From the NCBI RefSeq assembly GCF_000764535.1, contig NZ_CP009571.1:372001-436000 (forward strand): 64,000 nt of DNA. Reading direction: 5' to 3'. The position numbers and the translations under genes were made by a program. Every line of letters begins with the position of its first letter. Position 1 is the stretch's first letter. This document shows, in pieces, positions 1 through 8,016 of this stretch. The stretch comes from Sphingomonas taxi. Lineage in GTDB: Bacteria > Pseudomonadota > Alphaproteobacteria > Sphingomonadales > Sphingomonadaceae. The notes under the pieces are model-generated. The model did not search any database and was not told where the DNA came from. It was given only the letters and a program-made list of their open reading frames with translations.

Positions 1-2
1 TG

Positions 3-158
3 TACCTCCGCCTGCTCAAAAAGCTTGCTCCGCCGAATTTTCGAGATCGGTTCGTCAGCGACCAAGCCTGCCCTGTTGGCGGAAAGATCGGCGACACGCG
101 GATCGTGGTTGCCGACGCTTGTGGCCCGAAAATGAAGATCGGGCGCGCCGCGAAGTGA
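3..158 (+). CDS. C-terminal end of an unrecognised protein (cut by window edge)
   Basis: An open frame enters from the left edge and runs for 51 codons to a TGA. Codon third positions are mostly G or C, as in real genes of this window. The visible tail contains two cysteines (in SDQACPVGG and ADACGPK) and ends GRAAK. I do not recognise the family. The next feature on this strand starts more than 500 bp later, so the gene appears to end its transcription unit here. It could be a chance frame, because only about 50 residues are visible. Confidence 0.4.
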   Translation, partial: YLRLLKKLAPPNFRDRFVSDQACPVGGKIGDTRIVVADACGPKMKIGRAAK

Positions 159-345
159 TGGTGCACGGCTAAGCGCGGGCCCCCTGCCAAGGCCGGGTGC
201 CGTTCCGTGCCCCTGCGCATTTCTTCCGCCACTAATAGCGACTGCCGCGCAGCGCCACGTTCGAAAAGCCCATTCCGCCACCCCAAGGGGTACAGTCGTC
301 CCTGATCGCCGTCGTTAAGACGCGAAATAAAAGGCTTGTAGGCGG

Positions 346-423
<78 letters not shown>

Positions 424-738
424 ACGCGTGGCTCCCTTAGGCGCGGGGCGAGGCGGGACGCAAGCGGCAATCCGATCTTCCGACGACGATCCCGTATCGC
501 AGCGACATCCCTGTTCGCCGATGGCTCTCCACCGAGCCGCAGTCGAGCGCGCCATCGAAGCATATGCAACCATTTTGGTTGATTGAGTAGAAGTTAATGG
601 CGCGTTTTACAGACGATGATCCGTCTGCAAATGGTACGCCTATAGTTCGCATACCGATGACGGCCGACTTGACGGCGTGCTGCAGCCATCCTCTAATTTG
701 TTGATCGACTGGGGAAAGTCGAATCGAGGGGAGTGATC
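424..738. other. Intergenic region between tRNA-Pro and the exported protein gene
   Basis: About 315 bp without a credible gene. It holds the upstream region of tRNA-Pro (leftward) and of the gene at 739 (rightward). A short hairpin is present (CAGACG at 610-615 pairing with CGTCTG at 622-627). The part from about 560 to 650 is richer in A and T than its surroundings, as expected for a promoter, but I cannot pick a convincing -35/-10 pair. Confidence 0.4.
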
Positions 739-1365
739 ATGAAGATGTCGATGTGCGCGCTGTCGGGCGCGCTCCTTGTTTGCGCGCCTGCGACGGCGCA
801 GACGGCGATGCCGATCATCGCCGGCGCACCGGACGCGGCGGTTCTGCGCGCGGGAACCAGCGTGCCGCTGAAGATGGCGGAAGCGTTGACCACCAACGGC
901 AAGAAGCTCAAGGTAGGGCAGCGCTTTCAATTGCAGACCGCCGAGCCGATCGCGGTCAACGGCATGACCGTCATCCCGGCGGGCAGCCCGGTGACCGGCG
1001 AGGTCACCGAGGTGCGCAACAAGGGCATGTGGGGCAAGTCCGGCCGGATCAACGCCCGCGTGCTGTTCGTGCGGGCGAACGGTCGCCAGATCCGCATGTC
1101 GGGCCAGTTGGACGACAAGGGCACGACCGGGACGGTGGGCGTGGTCGGCGCGATCGCCGTCATTCCGGTCGCAGGCTTTTTCGTCACCGGTACGAGCGCC
1201 AACATTCCGCTCGGCGCGCCGGTGACCGGGTTCATCGATGAGGACGTGCCGGTCGCCTTTGCCGGTGGCGCGCCAGCGGCGATGGTCGTAGCGCCAGCGG
1301 CTCCGGCCGCGGTGGTGGCGCCGATCAAGGTCTCGCCGGCGGCACCGGCGCCCGCGGGGAAATAG
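739..1365 (+). CDS. Exported protein with Ala/Pro-rich tail, function unknown
   Basis: A 208-residue protein. The N-terminus (MKMSMCALSGALLVCAPATAQ) is a classical Sec signal peptide with an ATA-Q type cleavage site, so the product should be periplasmic or surface-exposed. The middle (about 30-165) is rich in beta-prone segments and repeated turns such as VIPAGSPVTGEV and IPLGAPVTGF. The last 45 residues are almost only A, P and V. ATG 739 is preferred over GTG 733 because AGGGGAG lies 5-6 bp upstream of it. The repeated 'VPAG(S/T)' style resembles envelope proteins annotated only as hypothetical in sphingomonads. A perfect 10-bp hairpin (1375-1399) lies just after the stop. Function is not known. 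Confidence 0.8.
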   Translation: MKMSMCALSGALLVCAPATAQTAMPIIAGAPDAAVLRAGTSVPLKMAEALTTNGKKLKVGQRFQLQTAEPIAVNGMTVIPAGSPVTGEVTEVRNKGMWGKSGRINARVLFVRANGRQIRMSGQLDDKGTTGTVGVVGAIAVIPVAGFFVTGTSANIPLGAPVTGFIDEDVPVAFAGGAPAAMVVAPAAPAAVVAPIKVSPAAPAPAGK

Positions 1366-1374
1366 CGTCGGGAT

Positions 1375-1399
1375 GGCGATCCCGCGCCTCGGGATCGCC
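1375..1399 (+). terminator. Possible transcription-stop hairpin
   Basis: A perfect 10-bp stem (GGCGATCCCG pairing with CGGGATCGCC) with a 5-nt loop lies 9 bp after the stop codon at 1365. No T-run follows, so it would be a weak or factor-assisted terminator. Confidence 0.4.
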
Positions 1400-1461
1400 G
1401 CATCGGCGCGCGACGCGACGTACCGGGTCGCATCGGACGGCAGATCCTGCGGGGATGACGA

Positions 1462-1537
1462 TGGTGCCGGTTGCAGGAATCGAACCCGCGACCTTCGGTT
1501 TACAAAACCGCTGCTCTACCAGCTGAGCTAAACCGGC
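1462..1537 (-). tRNA. tRNA-Thr (anticodon TGT)
   Basis: Minus-strand cloverleaf: acceptor GCCGGTT pairs with AACCGGC, the D-arm is TAGCTCAGCTGGTAGAGCA, the anticodon loop TTTTGTAAA gives anticodon TGT, the T-arm has GGTTCGATTCC, and the CCA end is encoded (1462-1464). The gene lies about 80 bp after the end of the adjacent rarA start-to-stop block and is likely transcribed on its own. Confidence 0.97.
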
Positions 1538-1569
1538 AATCGGCGCACTCCATGGATCAAGCGATGCGG

Positions 1570-2898
1570 CTAGTCCAGAGGGGTTTGCCGCTTGCGGCGC
1601 AGCGCGTCCCAATGCGCCAGCCGTTCCTGCAGCCGCGCCTCGAAGCCGCGGCCGCTCGGTTCGTAATAGGTCTGCGGCGGCAGCTCGTCGGGCCAATAAT
1701 TGGCGCCCGAAAAGGCGTCGTCGGTGTCGTGGTCATAGGCGTAATCGGCGCCATAGCCGATCTGCTTCATCAACTTGGTCGGCGCGTTGAGGATGTTGGC
1801 GGGCGGCATCAGCGAGCCCGTCTCCTTGGCGCTGCGCCACGCCTTCTTCTGCGCCATATAGGCGGCGTTCGATTTGGGCGCGCTGGCGAGATAGAGGCAG
1901 GCCTGCGCGATCGCCAATTCGCCCTCGGGCGAGCCGAGGAAGTCGTAGGTGTCCTTGGCGGCGATACACTGAACCAAAGCCTGCGGATCGGCGAGGCCGA
2001 TGTCCTCGACCGCGGCGCGGGTCAGACGGCGGAGCAGGTAGAGCGGCTCTTCCCCGGCGGTGAGCATCCGCGCGAGATAATAGAGCGCCGCCTGCGGGTC
2101 GGAGCCGCGGATGCTTTTGTGGAGCGCGCTGATGAGGTTGTAATGGCCCTCGCGATCCTTGTCGTAGACCGCGACGCGGCGCTGGAGGAAGCTCGACAGG
2201 CCGGCGGGGTCGAGCGGCGCGTCGATCGCGACCGAGAACAAGGTCTCGGCTTGGTTGAGCAGGAAGCGGCCGTCGCCGTCGGCGCTGGCGAGGAGGGCGT
2301 CGCGCGCCGGCGGGGTGAGGGGCAGCGGGCGACCCTCGGCGGCCTCGGCACGGTCGAGCAGCTTGGCGAGCGCGGTAGCGCCGAGGCGGTGGAGGATGAG
2401 CACCTGCGCGCGGCTGAGCACCGCGGCATTGAGCTCGAACGACGGGTTTTCGGTGGTCGCGCCGACGAGGATGACGGTGCCGTCCTCGACGAAGGGCAGG
2501 AAGCCGTCCTGCTGGGCGCGGTTGAAGCGGTGGATCTCGTCCACGAACAGTAAGGTGCGCTTGCCGATGCGGGCGTGCTCGCGGGCCTCGGCGAACGCCT
2601 TCTTGAGGTCGGCGACGCCCGAGAAGACCGCGGAGATGGCGACGAAGCGCAGGTCGACCGCGGCGGCGAGCAGCCGCGCGATCGTCGTCTTGCCGGTGCC
2701 GGGCGGCCCCCACAGGATCATCGAGGACAGGCGCCCCGCCGCGACCATCCGGCCGATCGCGCCGTCGGGGCCGGTGAGATGCTCCTGCCCGACGACGTCG
2801 GCGAGCGTCCGCGGGCGCAGCCGGTCGGCGAGGGGGGCGTCGGCGCCCGGGAGGTGGGGGGTCGGCTCCGGTTCGAGGCCGGTGAGCAGGTCTGCCAT
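1570..2898 (-). CDS. rarA: Replication-associated recombination protein A (RarA/MgsA), AAA ATPase
   Basis: 442 residues, the normal family length. RarA is a clamp-loader-related AAA+ ATPase that acts at stalled replication forks and single-stranded gaps. The Walker A motif GPPGTGKT is at about 64-71, and Walker B LLFVDEIHRF is at about 116-125. The family hallmark GATTENPSFELNAAVLSRAQV follows as sensor 1, and the C-terminal tetramerisation part contains YLARMLTAGEEPLYLLRRL. The N-terminal PLADRLRPRTLADVVGQEH is the standard RarA opening. It is a lone gene on this strand, convergent with nothing and preceded by the divergent padR control region. Confidence 0.95.
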   Translation of the reverse strand: MADLLTGLEPEPTPHLPGADAPLADRLRPRTLADVVGQEHLTGPDGAIGRMVAAGRLSSMILWGPPGTGKTTIARLLAAAVDLRFVAISAVFSGVADLKKAFAEAREHARIGKRTLLFVDEIHRFNRAQQDGFLPFVEDGTVILVGATTENPSFELNAAVLSRAQVLILHRLGATALAKLLDRAEAAEGRPLPLTPPARDALLASADGDGRFLLNQAETLFSVAIDAPLDPAGLSSFLQRRVAVYDKDREGHYNLISALHKSIRGSDPQAALYYLARMLTAGEEPLYLLRRLTRAAVEDIGLADPQALVQCIAAKDTYDFLGSPEGELAIAQACLYLASAPKSNAAYMAQKKAWRSAKETGSLMPPANILNAPTKLMKQIGYGADYAYDHDTDDAFSGANYWPDELPPQTYYEPSGRGFEARLQERLAHWDALRRKRQTPLD

Positions 2899-2984
2899 CG
2901 CGCCGAGATAGGCGGGCGGGGCGGGCGCGTCACCCCCCTGCTAACTTCGCTAACCTGACACTAAGGCGCTATCCTGCTGCAACC

Positions 2985-2997
2985 GAAAATATATCTT
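2985..2997. promoter_or_regulatory. Upstream copy of a putative PadR operator
   Basis: GAAAATATATCTT matches the left 13 bases of the perfect palindrome at 3022-3035 with one mismatch. The centres of the two sites are 37 bp apart. Both lie in the rarA-padR intergenic space, in an AT-rich island of otherwise GC-rich DNA. Assignment to the adjacent PadR protein is an inference. Confidence 0.5.
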
Positions 2998-3021
2998 GGA
3001 AGGCTCTTGCGCTCGTTTCCT

Positions 3022-3035
3022 GAAGATATATCTTC
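3022..3035. promoter_or_regulatory. Perfect 14-bp palindrome, putative PadR operator
   Basis: GAAGATATATCTTC is its own reverse complement. It lies 30 bp before the padR start, where a repressor could block the promoter. PadR-family regulators commonly bind AT-rich dyads of this kind and regulate themselves. A near copy at 2985-2997 makes a tandem arrangement. Confidence 0.6.
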
Positions 3036-3064
3036 GGTGCATCGTGATAGCAGAAGGAATGACG

Positions 3065-3658
3065 ATGTTTGGACATATGCATGGCCGCGGTGGACGCGGC
3101 TGCGGGCCGCGCGGCGGCTGGGATCGGTGGGCGGCGCAGGCCGAGGGACGGTTCGAGGGCTTTCGCCACGAAGGACGTGGCGGCGGCGGTGGCCGGCGAC
3201 GGATGTTCGACGGTGGCGAGCTGCGGCTGGTGCTGCTGCGGATGATCGCCGACGAGCCGCGCCACGGCTATGAATTGATCAAGGCGGTCGAGGAACTGAC
3301 CGGCGGCGCCTATGCGCCCTCGCCGGGGATGGTCTATCCGGCGCTGACGATGCTCGCCGAGATGGAGCTGATCGCCGAACAGCCGTCGGAGACGGCGCGC
3401 AAGCGCTTCGTCGTCACCGCGGCGGGCGAGGCGCATCTCGCCGAGCATGAAGAGCAGGTGGCGATGCTGATGGCGCGGCTGGCCGAGATCGGCGCGCATC
3501 GTGCGCGTCATGATCGGGCGCCGATCCGGCGGGCGATGCGCAACCTGCGCGACGTGGTGATGGAGCGGGTCGAGGCGGGCGATCTGTCCGACGATGCGGT
3601 GCACGAGGTCGCGGCGCTGATCGACGGCGTCGTCCAGAAGATCGAGCGGCTCAAGTGA
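3065..3658 (+). CDS. PadR-family transcriptional regulator, YqjI-like
   Basis: 197 residues. The first 45 are rich in Gly, Arg and His (MFGHMHGRGGRGCG...), resembling the metal-sensing N-terminal extension of E. coli YqjI. A PadR winged helix follows at about 48-120 (LRMIADEPRHGYELIKAVEE... SPGMVYPALTMLAEM), then a long C-terminal helix for dimerisation. ATG 3065 is chosen because AAGGA sits 6-8 bp upstream; an in-frame ATG at 3059 lies too close to it. The gene overlaps the next one by 4 bp (GTGA), so the two are translated together. In other bacteria YqjI controls an iron or siderophore reductase gene. Here the likely target is its own operon, through the two palindromes upstream. Confidence 0.85.
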   Translation: MFGHMHGRGGRGCGPRGGWDRWAAQAEGRFEGFRHEGRGGGGGRRRMFDGGELRLVLLRMIADEPRHGYELIKAVEELTGGAYAPSPGMVYPALTMLAEMELIAEQPSETARKRFVVTAAGEAHLAEHEEQVAMLMARLAEIGAHRARHDRAPIRRAMRNLRDVVMERVEAGDLSDDAVHEVAALIDGVVQKIERLK

Positions 3659-3945
3659 GCGTCTCGGTCGCGCGTGTGCCGACGGGGTCGGCGAGCCGCT
3701 ATCTCCAGCAACTGGCGAAGCATTGGAGCCACAAGATGGCGGTCAGCTTCACCGCCGAGGAGGGCAGCATCGCCTTTCCCAACGGATCGCTGCTGGCGAT
3801 GAAGGCGGACAGCGACAGCCTCGATCTGGTGCTGACCGTGCCGGAGGGCGAGGACGAGGGCCGGATGCGCGAGGTGGTGGCGAGCCATCTCGACCGCTTC
3901 GCCTTCCGCGAGGCGCCGCTGACCTTCGATTGGCGGGCGGGGTAG
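3655..3945 (+). CDS. DUF2218 family protein
   Basis: 96 residues, the usual size for DUF2218. Recognisable family features are an N-terminal ARVPTGSASRYLQQLAKHWSHK, a central GSIAFPNG strand, and a C-terminal VVASHLDRFAFRE. It starts with GTG inside the padR stop region (4-bp overlap). DUF2218 proteins are often encoded beside or fused near siderophore-interacting ferric reductases and PadR regulators, so a role in iron or metal homeostasis is likely. The reductase gene itself is not present here. There are no signal peptide or membrane segments, so the product should be cytoplasmic. Confidence 0.85.
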   Translation: MSVSVARVPTGSASRYLQQLAKHWSHKMAVSFTAEEGSIAFPNGSLLAMKADSDSLDLVLTVPEGEDEGRMREVVASHLDRFAFREAPLTFDWRAG

Positions 3946-3951
3946 CCCCTC

Positions 3952-4100
3952 ATTCCTCCCCCGCAAGGGGGAGGGGGACCGCCCGGCGGCGCCGGGTGGT
4001 GGAGGGGGAGGATGGGGTGGGAGCATCGTAACGAAGCTTCCACCCTGTCCTCCCCCTCCGTCAGCGCCCTGCGCTGCCACCTCCCCCTGGCGGGGGAGGA
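3952..4100. repeat. Intergenic inverted repeats rich in C and G runs
   Basis: The stretch between DUF2218 and the glycosyltransferase carries hairpins such as CCTCCCCCGCAAGGGGGAGG (3957-3976) and CACCTCCCCCTGGCGGGGGAGG (about 4078-4099). Related short forms appear near 6047-6065 and 22250-22262. It lies between two convergent genes, so it may serve both as a transcription end. Confidence 0.6.
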
Positions 4101-4104
4101 TTTA

Positions 4105-5247
4105 TTAGCGGTCGACCAGTTCCAGATAGGTGTCGAGCACGGTCTGGTTGGCGGTGTCCCAACGGTAGGTCGCGGCCCGCGCCAGACCGGCCGCGCCCAT
4201 TCGCGCCTTGAGCCCCGGTTCGGTGACGATGCGCTCGATCGCATCCGCATAGCCGGTGATATCGGTCGGCTCGACCAGAAATCCGGTCACGCCATGCTCG
4301 ACGAGATCGACCGCACCCGTCGCCCGCGCCGCCACCACCGGCACGCCGGCGGCCATCGCCTCGGTGGTGACGTTGCCGAACGTTTCGGTCACCGAGGGAT
4401 TGAAGAACACGTCCATCGACGCGACCGCGCGGCCGAGGTCGTCGCCCGACTGGAAGCCTGCGAAGATCGCGCCCGGCGCCTGTTGCGCGAACCAGTCCTG
4501 CGCCGGCCCCTTGCCGATCACCAGCACCTTGTGCGGCACGCCGCGCCGGGTGAGGTCCTTGATCACCTCCGCGAAGACGTCGAGCCCCTTTTCCTTGACC
4601 AGCCGGCCGAGGAAGCCGACCGCGATCTCGTCGTCGCCGATGCCGAGCGCGCGCCGCCAGGCGAGGCTGCGCCGTTCGGGCACGAAGCGATCGTGGTCGA
4701 TGCCGCGCGACCAGATCGTGATCGGCGTCGTCACCCCCCATTCGCGCAGCAGCGCGCCCATGCTGGGGCTCGGCGGCATCACCCGGTCAACGCGATTGTA
4801 GAAGCGCCGCATCAGCGCCTTGATCCACGGTTCGACGAAGCCGATCCGGTAATAGCGGAAATAGGTCTCGAACCGGGTGTGGAAGGAGGCGAGGCTGGGG
4901 ATGCCGTTGCGCCGCGCCCAGCTCACCGCGCCATGGTTGAGCAGGTCGGGCGCCGAGACGTGGACGAGATTGGGGGCGAAGGCTTCGAGGTCGGCGCGGG
5001 TCCTGGCGGGCAGATAGCGGCCGAGCAGATATTCGGCGCGGCCGCCCGGCATCGGGATCGCCGGCACCGAGACGAGGTCGCCGGTCGGCGGGAAGGCGGG
5101 CGGATCGATCGTCGGCGAATAGATGCGGACCGTGACGCCCTGCGCCAGCAGATGGGCGACGAGCAGGTTCAGCGCCTGATTGGCACCATCGCGCGTGTAA
5201 TTGTAATTGCCGCTGAACAGCGCGACACGAAGATCGGAGGGTTGCAT
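4105..5247 (-). CDS. Glycosyltransferase family 4 (GT-B fold)
   Basis: 380 residues from the ATG at 5247 (MQPSDLRVALFSGNYNYTRDG). The N-terminal half has the acceptor-side pattern of GT4 enzymes of the SQD2/MgtA type (ALNLLVAHLLAQGVTVRIYSPT, then APNLVHVSAPDLL and SFHTRFETYFRYY). The C-terminal half has GFLGRLVKEKGLD, VIGKGPAQ and the nucleotide-sugar binding E-x7-E stretch (VTETFGNVTTEAM). Such enzymes transfer a sugar from a nucleotide donor to a lipid or glycan. Sphingomonads make glycosphingolipids and glucosaminyl lipids, so a glycolipid substrate is possible but unproven. It is divergent from the GST gene. Confidence 0.88.
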   Translation of the reverse strand: MQPSDLRVALFSGNYNYTRDGANQALNLLVAHLLAQGVTVRIYSPTIDPPAFPPTGDLVSVPAIPMPGGRAEYLLGRYLPARTRADLEAFAPNLVHVSAPDLLNHGAVSWARRNGIPSLASFHTRFETYFRYYRIGFVEPWIKALMRRFYNRVDRVMPPSPSMGALLREWGVTTPITIWSRGIDHDRFVPERRSLAWRRALGIGDDEIAVGFLGRLVKEKGLDVFAEVIKDLTRRGVPHKVLVIGKGPAQDWFAQQAPGAIFAGFQSGDDLGRAVASMDVFFNPSVTETFGNVTTEAMAAGVPVVAARATGAVDLVEHGVTGFLVEPTDITGYADAIERIVTEPGLKARMGAAGLARAATYRWDTANQTVLDTYLELVDR

Positions 5248-5318
5248 GCTGCCGCCGGCCATAGCGGCGCGATTGCGGCGTGACTATGTCGGCGGTTCAA
5301 CAGCCAAGGGTGTCGCCG

Positions 5319-6014
5319 ATGACCGATCTGTCCGCCTTTCCGATCACGCAGCGCTGGCCGGCGCAGCATCCCGAGCGCATCCAGCTCTATTCGCTGCCGA
5401 CGCCCAACGGCGTCAAAGTGTCGATCATGCTGGAGGAGACGGGGCTGCCATACGAGGCGCACCGGATCGACTTCGGCCACGACGAGCAAAAGTCGGCAGC
5501 GTTCGTCTCGCTCAATCCCAATGGCAAGATTCCGGCGATCATCGATCCCGACGGACCGGACGGAGCGCCGTTCGGCCTGTTCGAGAGCGGTGCGATCCTG
5601 CTCTATCTGGCGGAGAAGAGCGGACGGTTCCTGCCGGCCGACCCGGCCGGGCGGTGGCAGGCGATCCAGTGGCTGATGTTCCAGATGGGCGGCGTCGGCC
5701 CGATGTTCGGGCAGCTCGGCTTCTTCCACAAATTCGCGGGCCGCGACTTCGAGGACAAGCGGCCGCGCGACCGCTACGTCGCCGAGGTGGTGCGGTTGCT
5801 GGGGGTGCTCGACGCGGCGCTGGGCAGGGACTGGCTGCTGGGGGCGGACTATTCGGTGGCGGACATCGCGCATCTCGGCTGGGTGAATGCTTTGGTCGGT
5901 TTCTACGACGCGGGCGAACTGGTCGGGTTCGAGCGGTTCGCGAACGTGGCGGCTTGGCTCGCGCGCGGGCTGGCGCGGCCGGCGGTACAGCGGGGGTTGG
6001 CGATTCCGGGGTGA
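5319..6014 (+). CDS. Glutathione S-transferase family protein, YfcG/YghU-like
   Basis: 231 residues from ATG 5319, which has CAAGGG 8-13 bp upstream; an ATG at 5286 would add 11 residues. The thioredoxin-fold N-domain contains LYSLPTPNGVKVSIMLEETGLPY and the glutathione-binding NPNGKIPAIID and LFESGAILLYLAEK. The helical C-domain contains QWLMFQMGGVGPMFGQLGFFHKF, typical of the Nu-class enzymes that act as disulfide-bond reductases using two glutathiones. The Thr/Asn near the N-terminus (TPNG) replaces the catalytic Ser/Tyr, as in that class. It is cytoplasmic and monocistronic. Confidence 0.88.
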   Translation: MTDLSAFPITQRWPAQHPERIQLYSLPTPNGVKVSIMLEETGLPYEAHRIDFGHDEQKSAAFVSLNPNGKIPAIIDPDGPDGAPFGLFESGAILLYLAEKSGRFLPADPAGRWQAIQWLMFQMGGVGPMFGQLGFFHKFAGRDFEDKRPRDRYVAEVVRLLGVLDAALGRDWLLGADYSVADIAHLGWVNALVGFYDAGELVGFERFANVAAWLARGLARPAVQRGLAIPG

Positions 6015-6080
6015 TCTCGAGTGCGCCGCATGACCGCTCCCAAATCCTCCCCCTTGCGGGGAGGGTTATCGCATATGATT

Positions 6081-6222
6081 GCGGTGATGAGGTTCGATCC
6101 GTTTCTTCATCAGATGCGTCACCCCGGACTGGTTCCGGGGTCCACCGAGCCGCAGGGGAACGGTTTCGAATCAAGCCTTTCTCCTCGCCGCAGGGTGGAC
6201 CCCGGAACAAGTCCGGGGTGAC
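6081..6222. repeat. Family A palindromic repeat, copy 1 (142 bp)
   Basis: The long hairpin reads GTCACCCCGGACTGGTTCCG... on one arm and the inverse (ending CCGGGGTGAC) on the other, from 6118 to 6222. It is preceded by a shared left part starting GCGGTGATGAGG. The same 142-bp arrangement recurs at 22278-22419, and degenerate forms at about 43519-43645. The gene-free stretch 6015-6380 otherwise holds only short C/G-run hairpins (about 6047-6065 and 6268-6285). Confidence 0.85.
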
Positions 6223-6380
6223 GGAATAAGCATGGAAGACGACCGGCCCGCACGAGCGTCCATATAACATAGCCTTCCCCTGGCGGGTGAGGACTTGGGC
6301 TCGTTCCTCCCAACCGGTGTCCGCGCGGCCCGACCCGAAATCTGTTCCCTTCCCGTTCTCCTTTGCCTATATCGCGCGGC

Positions 6381-7751
6381 ATGGCGAAACCGCAGAAACG
6401 ATATGTGTGCCAGGCGTGCGGATCGGTGTCGCATCGCTGGGCGGGACAATGTGCCGATTGCTCCGAGTGGAACACGCTGGTCGAAGAGGCGAGCGCGGTG
6501 GTCACGCCGTTCCAGGCGAAGCACGACCTGCGCACCGGCGGGCGATCGTTCGAGCTGGTCGGGCTCGACGCCGATATCGTCCTGCCTGAGCGGATGGCGA
6601 CGGGCATCGCCGAACTCGATCGCGCGCTCGGCGGCGGTTTCGTCGAGGGGTCGGCGACGCTGATCGGCGGCGATCCCGGCATCGGTAAGTCGACGCTGCT
6701 GCTGCAGGCCGCCGCCAAGCTGGCGCTCGCCGGCAAGAGCGTCGCCTATGTCTCGGGCGAGGAGGCGACCGATCAGGTGCGGCTGCGTGCGCGGCGGCTG
6801 GGCATCGGCCATGCGCCGGTGCAGCTCGCCGCGGCGACCTCGACGCGCGATATCCTGACGACGCTGTCGATGGGGCCGCCGCCGGCCTTGCTGGTGATCG
6901 ATTCGATCCAGACGATGCATTCCGACCTGATCGAGGGTGCGCCCGGCACGGTGAGCCAGGTGCGTGCGTCGTCGCAGGAGCTGATCCGCTTCGCCAAGGA
7001 ACGCGGCACCGCGCTGGTGCTGGTCGGCCACGTCACCAAGGACGGGTCGATCGCCGGCCCGCGCGTGCTCGAACATATGGTCGACACCGTGCTCGCCTTC
7101 GAGGGCGAACGCAGCCACCAATATCGCATCCTGCGCGCGATCAAGAACCGCTTCGGCGGGACCGACGAGATCGGCGTGTTCGCGATGCAGAGCGAGGGGC
7201 TGGCGGAGGTCTCCAATCCCTCCGCGCTGTTCCTGACGCAGCGCGACGAGGGGGTGACGGGGACGACGGTGTTCCCCGCGCTGGAGGGGACGCGGCCGGT
7301 GCTGGTCGAGATCCAGGCGCTGGTGGTGCGGCTGGCGAGCGGGGCGACGCCGCGCCGCGCGGTGGTCGGCTGGGACAGCGGGCGGCTGGCGATGATCCTC
7401 GCGGTGCTCGAGGCGCGCTGCGGGCTGAGCTTCTCCAATGCCGAGGTCTATCTGAATATCGCCGGCGGCTATCGCGTGCAGGACCCGGCGGCGGACATGG
7501 CGGTGGCGGCGGCGCTGGTGTCTGCGCTGTCCGAGCGGCCGGTGGCGATCGACGCGGTCGCGTTCGGCGAGGTCGCGCTGTCGGGCGAGATCCGGCCGGT
7601 GGCGCATGGCGCGCTGCGGCTGAAGGAGGCGGGCAAGCTGGGGTTCGAGCGCGCGCTGGTGCCGGCGGCGGTGGCGAAGGAGGAGAGCACGCTGCGGATG
7701 ACGGGGTTCCGGACGCTGGGCGAGTTCGTGGATCATATGCTGGGGCGGTGA
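6381..7751 (+). CDS. radA: DNA repair protein RadA (Sms)
   Basis: 456 residues from ATG 6381 (MAKPQKRYVCQACG). RadA is a DnaB-like helicase that drives branch migration during recombination and repair. A zinc finger C10-x2-C13...C24-x2-C27 opens the protein. Walker A GGDPGIGKS is at about 97-105, the RadA-specific KNRFGGTDE motif is at about 255, and a Lon-like P-domain follows (AVVGWDSGRLAMILAVLEARCG... NIAGGYRVQDPAADMAVAAALVSA). Length and order are normal. It is followed by cvpA, a gene order seen in other alphaproteobacteria, although a palindromic repeat separates them. Confidence 0.96.
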   Translation: MAKPQKRYVCQACGSVSHRWAGQCADCSEWNTLVEEASAVVTPFQAKHDLRTGGRSFELVGLDADIVLPERMATGIAELDRALGGGFVEGSATLIGGDPGIGKSTLLLQAAAKLALAGKSVAYVSGEEATDQVRLRARRLGIGHAPVQLAAATSTRDILTTLSMGPPPALLVIDSIQTMHSDLIEGAPGTVSQVRASSQELIRFAKERGTALVLVGHVTKDGSIAGPRVLEHMVDTVLAFEGERSHQYRILRAIKNRFGGTDEIGVFAMQSEGLAEVSNPSALFLTQRDEGVTGTTVFPALEGTRPVLVEIQALVVRLASGATPRRAVVGWDSGRLAMILAVLEARCGLSFSNAEVYLNIAGGYRVQDPAADMAVAAALVSALSERPVAIDAVAFGEVALSGEIRPVAHGALRLKEAGKLGFERALVPAAVAKEESTLRMTGFRTLGEFVDHMLGR

Positions 7752-7800
7752 TCGGGGGGGCTGCCGCTTCGTCGGTCCGCTCCGTCCGGCGCTTTCCCCA

Positions 7801-7908
7801 TTCGTCATCCCGGCGAAAGCCGGGACCCATGGTGGCGGGCGGTGGATGGTGCGTGCCATCGCTGGCGGCGCGGTGTCCATGGGTCCCGGCCTTCGCCGGG
7901 ATGACGAA
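7801..7908. repeat. Family B palindromic repeat, copy 1
   Basis: TTCGTCATCCCGGCGAAAGC... pairs with the inverse arm ending CGGGATGACGAA, about 108 bp overall. The outer arms are nearly perfect and the inner loop is GC-rich. A close full copy is at 22051-22152, another at 36919-37019 and a half copy at about 13553. It sits between radA and cvpA. Confidence 0.85.
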
Positions 7909-8016
7909 GAAGGGGCCGGACGAAGTGGGGGACCTCGACCGCACCGAGCCACGAGGACCGCCCCCACGACCACCAAGGACTAGCGCCCCCGCCCGCGCAT
8001 CCCTATTCCCTTGGGC

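Noticed and set aside
1471..2553. Plus-strand frame opposite rarA starting inside the tRNA-Thr gene
   Set aside because: It is antisense to rarA and tRNA-Thr, has no motif, and is Arg/Glu/Val low complexity.
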